A stretch of 7,224 bases of DNA from Desulfarculaceae bacterium (GTDB lineage: Bacteria > Desulfobacterota > Desulfobacteria > Desulfobacterales > Desulfobacteraceae). Below, in pieces: positions 1 to 6,315 of this stretch; within the stretch, counting starts at the first letter, position 1; each line of letters begins with the position of its first letter. Location: assembly GCA_021737205.1 (NCBI GenBank), contig JAIPEK010000111.1:1-7224 (forward strand), in the 5' to 3' direction. The position numbers and the translations under genes were made by a program. The notes below the pieces were generated by a model. It worked only from the letters and a program-made list of their open reading frames with translations, had not been told where the DNA came from and searched no databases.

Positions 1-7
1 TTGTCAG

Positions 8-13
8 TCCTTT
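8..13 (-). promoter_or_regulatory. Possible Shine-Dalgarno of a gene starting just outside the window
   Basis: Reading the minus strand past the nrdD stop gives AAAGGA followed by seven bases (ctgacaa) to the window edge. That is normal spacing for a start codon lying just beyond base 1. In many anaerobes the gene after nrdD is nrdG, the radical SAM activase that installs the glycyl radical, so nrdG is the natural guess. No part of that gene is visible, so its identity is inference only. Confidence 0.4.
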
Positions 14-21
14 ATTGATGA

Positions 22-2112
22 TCAGGCCACCTTGAAGGTTTTGCGCATTTCAAACTCGGTCTGTTTGCCGTTGTTCCACTGTTTGACCGGCCGCAGGTAC
101 CCGACCACCCTGGAGTATACTTCGGTTTCGCCGCCGCATTTTTCACAGGTATGGTGCTCCCCGGATATGTAACCGTGGGAGGGGCAGACACTGAAGGTCG
201 GGGTCAACGTGAAGTAGGGAAGTTTGTAGTTGGTGGCCACTTTTTTGACCATGTTCTTCACCGTTTCCACATCCCCGATTTCTTCGCCGGTGAAGAGATG
301 CAGCACGGTTCCTCCTGTGTACCGGGTCTGTAAATCGTCCTGAAGATTCAGGGCCTCGAATACATCGTCCGTGTAGTTCACCGGCAGGTGGGTGGAGTTC
401 GTGTAGAAGGGATCCTTGCCGTCCCGGTATGCAGAATCGTTTGCACAGATGATGTCGGCGTATTTGCCCTTGTCCATCATGGCGAACCGGTAGGTGGTCC
501 CTTCAGCAGGGGTCGCTTCCAGGTTGAAAATCTCCCCGGTCTCTTCCTGGACGGCCTCCATTTTTTCGCGGATATGGTCCATGACCTTGACGGAGAAAGC
601 CTGTCCGGTATCGGTTCCGATATCCTCTCCCAGGAAATTGAGGCAGGCTTCGTTCATGCCGAGAAGGCCGATGGTGGAAAAGTGGTTTTTCCAGTAGCAC
701 CCGGAACTCTCCTTGACCTTTCTCAGGTAGAACTTGGAGTACGGGTAGAGTTCCCCCTCGGTGAATCGTTCCAGGATCTTCCGTTTGATGACAAGGGAGT
801 CGGCAGCGGTTTGGGTCAGATTGTCCAGGCGTTCCATGAAATCGTTTTCATCGGTTGACAGGTACCCGATTCTCGGCAGGTTCAGCGTGACCACCCCGAT
901 GGAGCCGGTGAGGGGGTTGGCGCCGAAAAGGCCGCCGCCCCGTTTTTTCAGCTCCCGGTTGTCGAGTCTCAGCCGGCAGCACATGGACCGGGCGTCTTCC
1001 GGGGACATGTCCGAGTTCACAAAGTTTGAAAAGTATGGAGTGCCGTATTTCCCGGTCATTTTCCAGACATGTTCAAGGTTGGGGTTGTCCCAGTCGAAAT
1101 CCTCGGTGATGTTGTAGGTGGGGATGGGAAAGGTGAAGACCCGTCCTTTTGCATCCCCTTCCATCATGACCTCTGCAAATGCGTCGTTGATTACGTCCAT
1201 TTCTTGCTGGAACCCGCCGTAGGTTTCCCGCCTGTATTCCCCGCCGATGATCACCGGGGAATCCTTTAATATGGAGGGGACGTTGAGGTCCATGGTAATG
1301 TTGGTGAACGGCGTCTGGAACCCGACCCGTGTAGGGATGTTGATGTTGAATACAAATTCCTGGAGCGCCTGCTTCACCTCTTTGCGGGTCAGGTTGTCCT
1401 CCCGGACGAACGGGGCGAGCAGGGTGTCGAAATTGGACATGGCCTGGGCGCCGGCCGCTTCTCCCTGGAGGGTGTAAAAGAAGTTCACGATCTGGCCCAG
1501 TGCGCTTCTGAAGTGTTTCGGCGGCGCGCTTTCCACCTTTCCGGCCACCCCTTTGAACCCTTCGAGCAGGACGTCCTGAAGATCCCAGCCCACGCAGTAT
1601 ACGGACAGAAGACTTAAGTCGTGGATATGGATGTCGCCTGCATAATGGGCGTCCCGGACTTCGGGGGGATAGATCCGGTTGAGCCAGTATTCGGCTGTGA
1701 TGTCCGAAGAGATAAAATTGTTAAGTCCCTGCAGGGAGTAGCTCATGTTGCTGTTTTCCTTGACTTTCCAGTCCATCCTGCGGATGTAGCTGTCCATGAG
1801 ATCCACGTTTTCCTTGACCGCTATTTTCCGCAGCTGGTTGTGCTGTTCCCGGTAGATAATGTAGGCTTTGGCGGTCTTGTAAAACGGGGAATCAAGAAGA
1901 ACCCGTTCCACTATGTCCTGTACCTCCTCCACCTCCGGAACCGGGCCGAGCTTCAGGTCCCTTGCAAGTGTGATGACCTTCAAGGTCATCTTCTGGGCCT
2001 CCCTGCCGTTGAACTCCCCGGTGGCTTCTCCGGCCTTGGAAATTGCATCACTGATTTTGGAGGAATCAAATTCAACAACTCTGCCGTCGCGCTTTTTAAT
2101 TTTATCAAACAT
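22..2112 (-). CDS. nrdD: Anaerobic (class III) ribonucleoside-triphosphate reductase NrdD
   Basis: This enzyme reduces ribonucleoside triphosphates to deoxy forms in the cytoplasm by glycyl and thiyl radical chemistry; it is oxygen-sensitive and needs the activase NrdG. The 696-residue protein has an N-terminal ATP-cone (about 3-95, KRDGRVVEFD motif), the ten-stranded barrel, a Cys pair in MCCRLRLD (378-379), a Zn site of the form CPSH...CEKC (643, 646, 656, 659), and the C-terminal radical loop RVVGYL with Gly671, followed by WNNGKQTEF. The length is typical for the family. I chose the ATG at 2112 because AAGGAG lies 7 bases upstream; the in-frame TTG one codon earlier has only 4-base spacing. 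The MCCR and CPSHGY style resembles, from memory, the Thermotoga/Neisseria bacilliformis type that can use thioredoxin rather than the formate-dependent E. coli type; that assignment is inference. Tandem NrdR-type boxes upstream suggest NrdR repression. Confidence 0.97.
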   Translation of the reverse strand: MFDKIKKRDGRVVEFDSSKISDAISKAGEATGEFNGREAQKMTLKVITLARDLKLGPVPEVEEVQDIVERVLLDSPFYKTAKAYIIYREQHNQLRKIAVKENVDLMDSYIRRMDWKVKENSNMSYSLQGLNNFISSDITAEYWLNRIYPPEVRDAHYAGDIHIHDLSLLSVYCVGWDLQDVLLEGFKGVAGKVESAPPKHFRSALGQIVNFFYTLQGEAAGAQAMSNFDTLLAPFVREDNLTRKEVKQALQEFVFNINIPTRVGFQTPFTNITMDLNVPSILKDSPVIIGGEYRRETYGGFQQEMDVINDAFAEVMMEGDAKGRVFTFPIPTYNITEDFDWDNPNLEHVWKMTGKYGTPYFSNFVNSDMSPEDARSMCCRLRLDNRELKKRGGGLFGANPLTGSIGVVTLNLPRIGYLSTDENDFMERLDNLTQTAADSLVIKRKILERFTEGELYPYSKFYLRKVKESSGCYWKNHFSTIGLLGMNEACLNFLGEDIGTDTGQAFSVKVMDHIREKMEAVQEETGEIFNLEATPAEGTTYRFAMMDKGKYADIICANDSAYRDGKDPFYTNSTHLPVNYTDDVFEALNLQDDLQTRYTGGTVLHLFTGEEIGDVETVKNMVKKVATNYKLPYFTLTPTFSVCPSHGYISGEHHTCEKCGGETEVYSRVVGYLRPVKQWNNGKQTEFEMRKTFKVA

Positions 2113-2185
2113 CAATGTACTCCTTGAATTCTGCGTGGATTTATATTAATTTAAGCCAGTCGTTGAGCAAGGCCTTATATTTCAA

Positions 2186-2214
2186 GAAATAAACAATATA
2201 TAGTTCGATGTCAA
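2186..2214 (-). promoter_or_regulatory. Predicted sigma70-type promoter of nrdD
   Basis: On the minus strand a perfect -35 hexamer TTGACA lies at 2214-2209. It is followed by a 17-base spacer and a weak -10, TATTTC, at 2191-2186. The predicted transcript would start near 2179 and carry a leader of roughly 65-70 bases before the nrdD ATG. The -35 is convincing; the -10 is poor, which would suit a promoter that depends on relief of repression or on an activator. The flanking NrdR-type boxes cover the spacer and the upstream side. Confidence 0.55.
2191..2206. promoter_or_regulatory. NrdR-box-like operator 1 (nrdD-proximal)
   Basis: The core CAATATATAG (2194-2203) fits the known NrdR-box core pattern CwAtATaTwG at every position. 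It overlaps the spacer between the predicted -35 and -10 elements of nrdD. NrdR is the ATP-cone and zinc-finger repressor of ribonucleotide reductase genes and normally binds pairs of such boxes. The match is seen directly; binding is inference. Confidence 0.75.
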
Positions 2215-2220
2215 GTAAAA

Positions 2221-2236
2221 AATCTATATATTGTAT
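2221..2236. promoter_or_regulatory. NrdR-box-like operator 2 (nrdD-distal)
   Basis: The core CTATATATTG (2224-2233) also matches CwAtATaTwG completely and is the exact reverse complement of box 1. The centres of the two boxes are 30 bp apart, close to three helical turns, as is usual for paired NrdR sites. This box lies immediately upstream of the predicted -35 element of nrdD. Confidence 0.75.
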
Positions 2237-2253
2237 AAGTGTAAGTTTTAAGT

Positions 2254-2270
2254 GTTAGGTAATATCTAAC
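2254..2270. promoter_or_regulatory. Operator-like 17-bp dyad of unknown role
   Basis: The sequence GTTAGGTAATATCTAAC is a near-perfect inverted repeat: five-base arms GTTAG and CTAAC, plus one inner T-A pair and a single mismatched pair. It sits 17 bp beyond NrdR box 2, within the shared upstream region of nrdD and the small membrane-protein gene. It could be a repressor or activator site or a by-product of the repetitive AT-rich text around it. I do not recognise the regulator. Confidence 0.3.
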
Positions 2271-2368
2271 CGCTATCATATAAACCGTCATGACGCAGCA
2301 TCATCACAACGAAGATCGAAACTTGATAGAGACTGCACCCTTTCGGCAAGTTACAAATATGAGGCCCC

Positions 2369-2396
2369 TTGTTTCCTGTCTCTTGTTTCAAGTTTC
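2369..2396. repeat. Degenerate tandem array of four 7-base units
   Basis: Four consecutive heptamers can be read: TTGTTTC, CTGTCTC, TTGTTTC and AAGTTTC. Every unit has T at position 4 and TC at positions 6-7; units 1 and 3 are identical. On the minus strand the units read GAAACTT, GAAACAA, GAGACAG, GAAACAA. An inverted copy of the last eight bases (GAAACTTG) occurs at 2318-2325. The array ends about 46 bases before the start of the small membrane-protein gene. Its function is unknown. Confidence 0.6.
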
Positions 2397-2442
2397 TTAT
2401 AAAAGATGGGGGCCGGCATGAAAATCATGGATACGGAACTTT

Positions 2443-2691
2443 ATGAAGCTTGAAAAACACCCTTTTTTCCGCAAGGTGATCACCCCCTGGTACGATTCGG
2501 ATACTCTGTGCTGGACCGTTGCAGTCCTGTCTTTTGTGGTGTTCGCTTTTTCCGTTGTCGGTGTCAAGGTGTCGATCCAGACCCAAGGGTACGTGGGATA
2601 CATCTGGTTCCCCCTGCTTCTGGGCGCACTCTCTTTTTTTCTTTTTCTTAAAATCGTGATCCGGGTCACGAAACGGAGGAAGGCTCACTGA
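2443..2691 (+). CDS. Small two-helix membrane protein, unknown function
   Basis: This 82-residue hypothetical protein starts with a conserved-looking N-terminal stretch (MKLEKHPFFRKVITPWYDSD). Two hydrophobic segments follow, at about 22-42 and 52-74, and a basic C-terminus ends in RVTKRRKAH. By the positive-inside rule the C-terminus should be cytoplasmic, which makes a hairpin with both ends inside. There are no catalytic motifs. Codon use resembles the neighbouring real genes, with mostly G or C at third positions. The start is well constrained: an in-frame TGA lies at 2419-2421 and the first standard start codon is the ATG at 2443, preceded by a weak GGA five bases upstream. Its 3' end overlaps the convergent Nudix gene by 26 bp. 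I have a vague memory of similar small proteins in sulfate reducers but cannot name a family. Confidence 0.72.
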   Translation: MKLEKHPFFRKVITPWYDSDTLCWTVAVLSFVVFAFSVVGVKVSIQTQGYVGYIWFPLLLGALSFFLFLKIVIRVTKRRKAH

Positions 2692-3259
2692 GCCGGCCGT
2701 TGATGATCTCCATTAAGTGGTGGATGATCTTGGCGGTGACTCCCCATATGACAAACTCCCTGAACGGATAGGCGAGCTCTTCGATCCCCACCTCTCTGTT
2801 ATGGAATCCTTTTTCCGCATGGAGCTGCAGCAGGTGGTGAACCGGGATTTCAATGACCCGGGAAATTTCGGCGTGATCCGGTGTGATCCGGTCTTTTCTA
2901 TTCCAGAACCCGATAAAGGCCTTGATTTCCGTGTGGTTGATAGTGAGAAAATGACCGAGGGAACCGATCAGGTTCACATTTTCCCGCCGAATCCCCATCT
3001 CTTCGAAAAGCTCCCGCAAAGCAGTTTCCAGACGGTTCCCGTCCGACGGGTCCGTGTGACCGCCCGGAAAGGCCATCTGGCCCCGCCACGGGTATCCCTT
3101 TTTATCAGCCTTTTCAATGAAAAGAAGATGGGGGCTTTCGATGACGGAAATGAGGGCGACGACACTGGCCGGTTTGAGCGACTCATCACCGGGCGGTCCG
3201 GGATGGGCGGACCGGTTTACGGCGTTTTTGACAAGTGAGTGCCAGTTTTCAAGTTCCAT
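2666..3259 (-). CDS. Nudix hydrolase, CoA-pyrophosphatase (NudL/YeaB) type
   Basis: This is probably a cytoplasmic Mg-dependent hydrolase cleaving the pyrophosphate of CoA or its derivatives into 4'-phosphopantetheine and 3',5'-ADP. The 197-residue protein has the CoA-Nudix signature RGQMAFPGGHTDPSD (59-73) running into the Nudix box R82-E83-L-F-E86-E87-M-G89-I, with the acidic side chains that bind metal. Near the C-terminus YPFREFVIWGVTAKII (164-179) matches the IWGxTA motif typical of the NudL group. I prefer the ATG at 3259 because GGAG lies 6 bases upstream; an in-frame ATG at 3280 (seven more residues) lacks a Shine-Dalgarno. The family assignment is firm; the CoA substrate is inferred from the motif and untested. 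It faces trmO across a short divergent promoter region, and its stop lies inside the end of the convergent small membrane-protein gene. Confidence 0.9.
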   Translation of the reverse strand: MELENWHSLVKNAVNRSAHPGPPGDESLKPASVVALISVIESPHLLFIEKADKKGYPWRGQMAFPGGHTDPSDGNRLETALRELFEEMGIRRENVNLIGSLGHFLTINHTEIKAFIGFWNRKDRITPDHAEISRVIEIPVHHLLQLHAEKGFHNREVGIEELAYPFREFVIWGVTAKIIHHLMEIINGRLSEPSSVS

Positions 3260-3294
3260 TAAAAGCTCCGGATCATTCATTGCATAAGCAGGGG

Positions 3295-3322
3295 TTGACC
3301 TTTTCTCCCACGAGATTAGAAT
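3295..3322 (+). promoter_or_regulatory. Predicted promoter of trmO
   Basis: TTGACC (3295-3300) and TAGAAT (3317-3322) are each one base from the sigma70 consensus and are separated by 16 bases. The transcript would start near 3329 and give a leader of about 60 bases before the trmO ATG. Confidence 0.6.
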
Positions 3323-3349
3323 ATATCAGTGTTTGTATCTGAATTGCAA
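3320..3349 (-). promoter_or_regulatory. Possible promoter of the Nudix gene
   Basis: On the minus strand TTGCAA (3349-3344) is followed, after 18 bases, by TATATT (3325-3320), a weaker -35 and a good -10. This would place the transcript start near 3313, about 55 bases before the preferred Nudix start. The -10 shares three bases with the trmO -10 on the other strand. Confidence 0.35.
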
Positions 3350-3387
3350 ACAGCGGTTTTTACTGACAAGGAAAAGGAAAGAATCAT

Positions 3388-3864
3388 ATGGCTTACATAG
3401 AGAGCATCGGAACCATCCGCTCACCGTTCACCCGGATCGAGGATATGCCGATCCAGCCCACGGGGGCCGGCGAAACCGCGGGAAGCGTGGAAGTGAACAA
3501 AGCGTACAAGGAAGGACTGAAGGATCTGGCCGGGTTCAGCCATGTCTATCTGCTATACCTGTTTCACAAGGCAGGAAGGATGAGCCTGACGGTGACGCCG
3601 TTCATGGACACCGTCGAAAGGGGGGTCTACGCCACCCGTTCGCCGTTGCGGCCCAACCATATCGGCATATCCATCGTCCGGCTTCTGTCCGTGGAAAAAA
3701 ACATCATCACCATCGGGGGGGTGGATGTGCTGGACGGCACGCCGCTGATCGATATCAAACCCTATATTGAAAATTTCGACCGGGTGGAAAACAGCGTATC
3801 CGGCTGGATGACGGCGGACCGGGAAGAGGTGGCGAAGACCCGTTCCGACGGAAGATTCGGGTAA
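3388..3864 (+). CDS. trmO: TrmO/TsaA-type tRNA (t6A37-N6) methyltransferase
   Basis: This family uses S-adenosylmethionine to methylate the N6 of threonylcarbamoyladenosine at position 37 of ACY-decoding threonine tRNAs, giving m6t6A and tuning decoding. The 158-residue protein shows the family motifs in order: GTIRSPF (8-14), FSHVYLLYLFHK (50-61), YATRSPLRPNHIGIS (81-95) and DVLDGTPLIDIKPY (113-126). The ATRSPxRPN loop is the SAM-binding signature; the usual Pro after RPN is His91 here. Unlike the roughly 235-residue E. coli protein it ends soon after the TsaA beta-barrel domain and lacks the C-terminal extension; such short forms are common and do not imply truncation. The ATG at 3388 has AGGA nine bases upstream and a good promoter before it. 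It ends 5 bp from the end of convergent livF. Some short homologs may act on other substrates. Confidence 0.9.
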   Translation: MAYIESIGTIRSPFTRIEDMPIQPTGAGETAGSVEVNKAYKEGLKDLAGFSHVYLLYLFHKAGRMSLTVTPFMDTVERGVYATRSPLRPNHIGISIVRLLSVEKNIITIGGVDVLDGTPLIDIKPYIENFDRVENSVSGWMTADREEVAKTRSDGRFG

Positions 3865-3869
3865 ACGAT

Positions 3870-4584
3870 TTACTTTTTCTTTCCCAGGTATGCCTCCTGC
3901 ACCTTTTCCGAGGCGAGAAGGTCCCGGGATGTGCCGCTTAAGGCCATATTGCCGACTTCCAGCACATATCCCCTGTCGGCGAGTTTCAAGGCCGCCTTGG
4001 CGTTCTGTTCCACGAGCAGAACCGTCACACCACTGTCACTGATTTCTCTTATGGTCTTGAAAATGGTCTTTACCAGTATGGGGGCAAGGCCAAGGCTCGG
4101 CTCGTCCAGCAGCAGAAGCTCGGGGTCCGACATCAACGCCCTTGCAATGGCAAGCATCTGCTGCTCTCCTCCGGAAAGAGTTCCGGCGAGCTGCTTGCGC
4201 CTCTCCTGGAGTCTCGGGAAAAGCTCATATACCCAGGAGAGGATTTTCCGGTCGGTCTCCTTGTTCACGTACGCACCGAGAAGGAGATTCTCTTCCACAG
4301 TGAGAATTTTAAAAATCCTTCTGCCTTCCGGGGAGTGGCCGATTCCCATGGACACGATTTTGTGGGACGGGGTCCGGGTGATGTCCTGTCCCTTGAAAAA
4401 GATTTTGCCTGCCTTTGGGTCGTGGAGCCGGCTGATGGTTCGAAGGGTAGTGGTCTTGCCGGCGCCGTTGGCTCCAAGGATGGTTACGATTTCTCCTTTG
4501 GAGACTTCCAGGGATATCCCCTTTATTGCGGCGATGCTTCCGTAATATACTTCCAGGTCTTCAACCTTGAACATTGCATTGTTA

Positions 4585-4592
<8 letters not shown>
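3870..4592 (-). CDS. livF: Branched-chain amino-acid type ABC transporter ATPase LivF
   Basis: This is one of two cytoplasmic ATPases that power the LIV/HAAT importer. The 240-residue protein has Walker A GANGAGKT (40-47), the LivF motif SPEGRRIF (87-94), the ABC signature LSGGEQ (139-144), Walker B LLLLDEP (159-165), and VEQN (194-197) where many ABC proteins have the switch His; Gln there is normal for LivF. I chose the ATG at 4592 because GAGGA lies 8 bases upstream inside the livG tail; longer starts at GTG 4613 or ATGs 4610, 4607 and 4601 run further into livG without a clear ribosome site, and ATG 4574 lacks one. The gene overlaps the livG stop by 8 bp, pointing to coupled translation. 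Exact substrate (leucine, isoleucine, valine, or another amino acid, amide or short acid) cannot be read from the ATPase. Confidence 0.95.
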
Positions 4593-5364
<772 letters not shown>

Positions 5365-5367
5365 GGT

Positions 5368-6315
5368 TTATTCCTTTTTCATGTATGCGGGGATTTTTCC
5401 GAATTTTGCAGGGAGTATGCCTTCCGGCCTGAGAACCATTGCCAGGATCATGGCAAAGCCGAAGATGAAATACCGCCAGGTGGCAAAGTCACGGAATATT
5501 TCAGGGAGAACAAACATGACGAATGTACCCATCAGAATGCCGGGGATGGACGAGCCTCCCACGAGAACGATGGAGAAGAATAGAACCGACTGCATGAAGT
5601 TGAATGCTTCCGGGCTCACCGCTGAATACTGAATGGCGAAAAGAACGCCGCCGAGGCCCGCGATGCCCGCACCCACGGCAAAGGCGAACAGCCGGTATGC
5701 ACTGGTGTTGATCCCGATGCTCTTTGCGGCAAGATCGTCCAGCCGGAAGTATTGCAGCGCCCTTCCCGGTTTGCTCCGGTCCAGATTGGCCATGATACCG
5801 AAGGTCAGAAGGAGAACAAACACACCGGTGTAATATACCGCTGTGGGCGATCCCAGATCAACCCCGAGAATTTGCGGGATATCGAGCCCGAAGATGCCGT
5901 TGGGTCCGCCGGTGATGCCGAAGAGGTCATTCTGCAGAAGCTGAATGAAGACAATATTCAGACCGATGGTGGAAACGAGAAGATAGTCTCCTCTCAAATG
6001 GATAATCGGACCTGCCAGGACAATGGCGAAAAAGGCCGGGACCAGGATGGCGAACGGGGTGGTGTAAAGGATCGGGATGCCGAAAAATTTGTTCAGGATG
6101 GCTGCCGTGTAGGCCCCCATACCGAAGAAAAGTGCGTGTCCCATGTTGAACATGCCGCCCTTGCCCAGGATAATGTCCTCGCTCAGGCCCACAACGGAAA
6201 AGATAAGAAAGGTCGATCCCACCGCGAGCCACCTTGAGTCGGCCAGGGCCGGGTAGGCGAGAATCGCCGCAATAAAGATGATGTATCCGATAGATTTTTT
6301 ATCCGTAAATTTCAT
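5368..6315 (-). CDS. livM: Branched-chain amino-acid type ABC transporter permease LivM
   Basis: This is one of two integral inner-membrane subunits forming the translocation path. The 315-residue protein is highly hydrophobic, with about nine to ten helices. Family landmarks are the GKGGMFNMGHALFFGMGAYTA block (51-71), LRGDYLLVST (107-116), TGGPNGIFGL (135-144), the cytoplasmic segment RALQYFRLDDLAAKSIGIN (185-203) and GSSIPGILMGT (254-264), which contacts the ATPase. The segment usually reads close to RAIREDEIAA, so YFRLDDLAA is a little divergent. The ATG at 6315 forms TAATG with the livH stop and has GGAG 8 bases upstream; the open frame continues to 6408, but that extension lies wholly within livH and reads as non-membrane, Cys-rich sequence, so I reject it. 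The length is normal for LivM without the N-terminal extension seen in enterics. Confidence 0.95.
   Translation of the reverse strand: MKFTDKKSIGYIIFIAAILAYPALADSRWLAVGSTFLIFSVVGLSEDIILGKGGMFNMGHALFFGMGAYTAAILNKFFGIPILYTTPFAILVPAFFAIVLAGPIIHLRGDYLLVSTIGLNIVFIQLLQNDLFGITGGPNGIFGLDIPQILGVDLGSPTAVYYTGVFVLLLTFGIMANLDRSKPGRALQYFRLDDLAAKSIGINTSAYRLFAFAVGAGIAGLGGVLFAIQYSAVSPEAFNFMQSVLFFSIVLVGGSSIPGILMGTFVMFVLPEIFRDFATWRYFIFGFAMILAMVLRPEGILPAKFGKIPAYMKKE

Larger units (their letters stand above)
2116..2442. other. Intergenic region between nrdD and the small membrane-protein gene
   Basis: This 327-base AT-rich stretch separates two divergently transcribed genes. The half nearer nrdD holds its Shine-Dalgarno, the predicted promoter and two NrdR-type boxes. 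The middle holds a 17-bp dyad, and a 10-bp palindrome CGTCATGACG (2286-2295) that may be chance. The far half holds the heptamer array. I could not identify a good promoter for the plus-strand gene: TATAAA at 2398-2403 could be a -10, but no -35 is suitably spaced. I see no tRNA, riboswitch or clear terminator hairpin. Confidence 0.8.

Noticed and set aside
388..858. Open plus-strand frame of 156 codons inside nrdD
   Set aside because: It is antisense to a fully supported NrdD sequence, has no recognisable domain, and its composition is what the complement of nrdD codons would give.
1621..2127. Open plus-strand frame of 168 codons opposite the nrdD N-terminus
   Set aside because: It is a shadow of the ATP-cone coding region with no motif and no ribosome site.
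2286..2295. Perfect 10-bp palindrome CGTCATGACG
   Set aside because: About seven perfect 10-bp palindromes are expected by chance in a window of this length, and nothing else marks this one.
2717..3238. Open plus-strand frame of 173 codons opposite the Nudix gene
   Set aside because: The minus strand carries a complete CoA-Nudix signature; the opposite frame shows no protein-like motifs.
3333..3770. Second plus-strand frame overlapping trmO
   Set aside because: It is rich in His, Arg and Gly, as expected from an out-of-frame reading, and trmO itself is clearly coding.
3840..3860. Possible terminator stem TTCC-GAC-GGAA at the end of trmO
   Set aside because: The stem is only four base pairs and is not followed directly by a T-run.
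4191..4196. Loss of the switch His in LivF (Gln in VEQN, codon near 4007) considered as a defective ATPase
   Set aside because: Gln at that position is normal in the LivF branch of ABC ATPases, so it is not a sign of decay.
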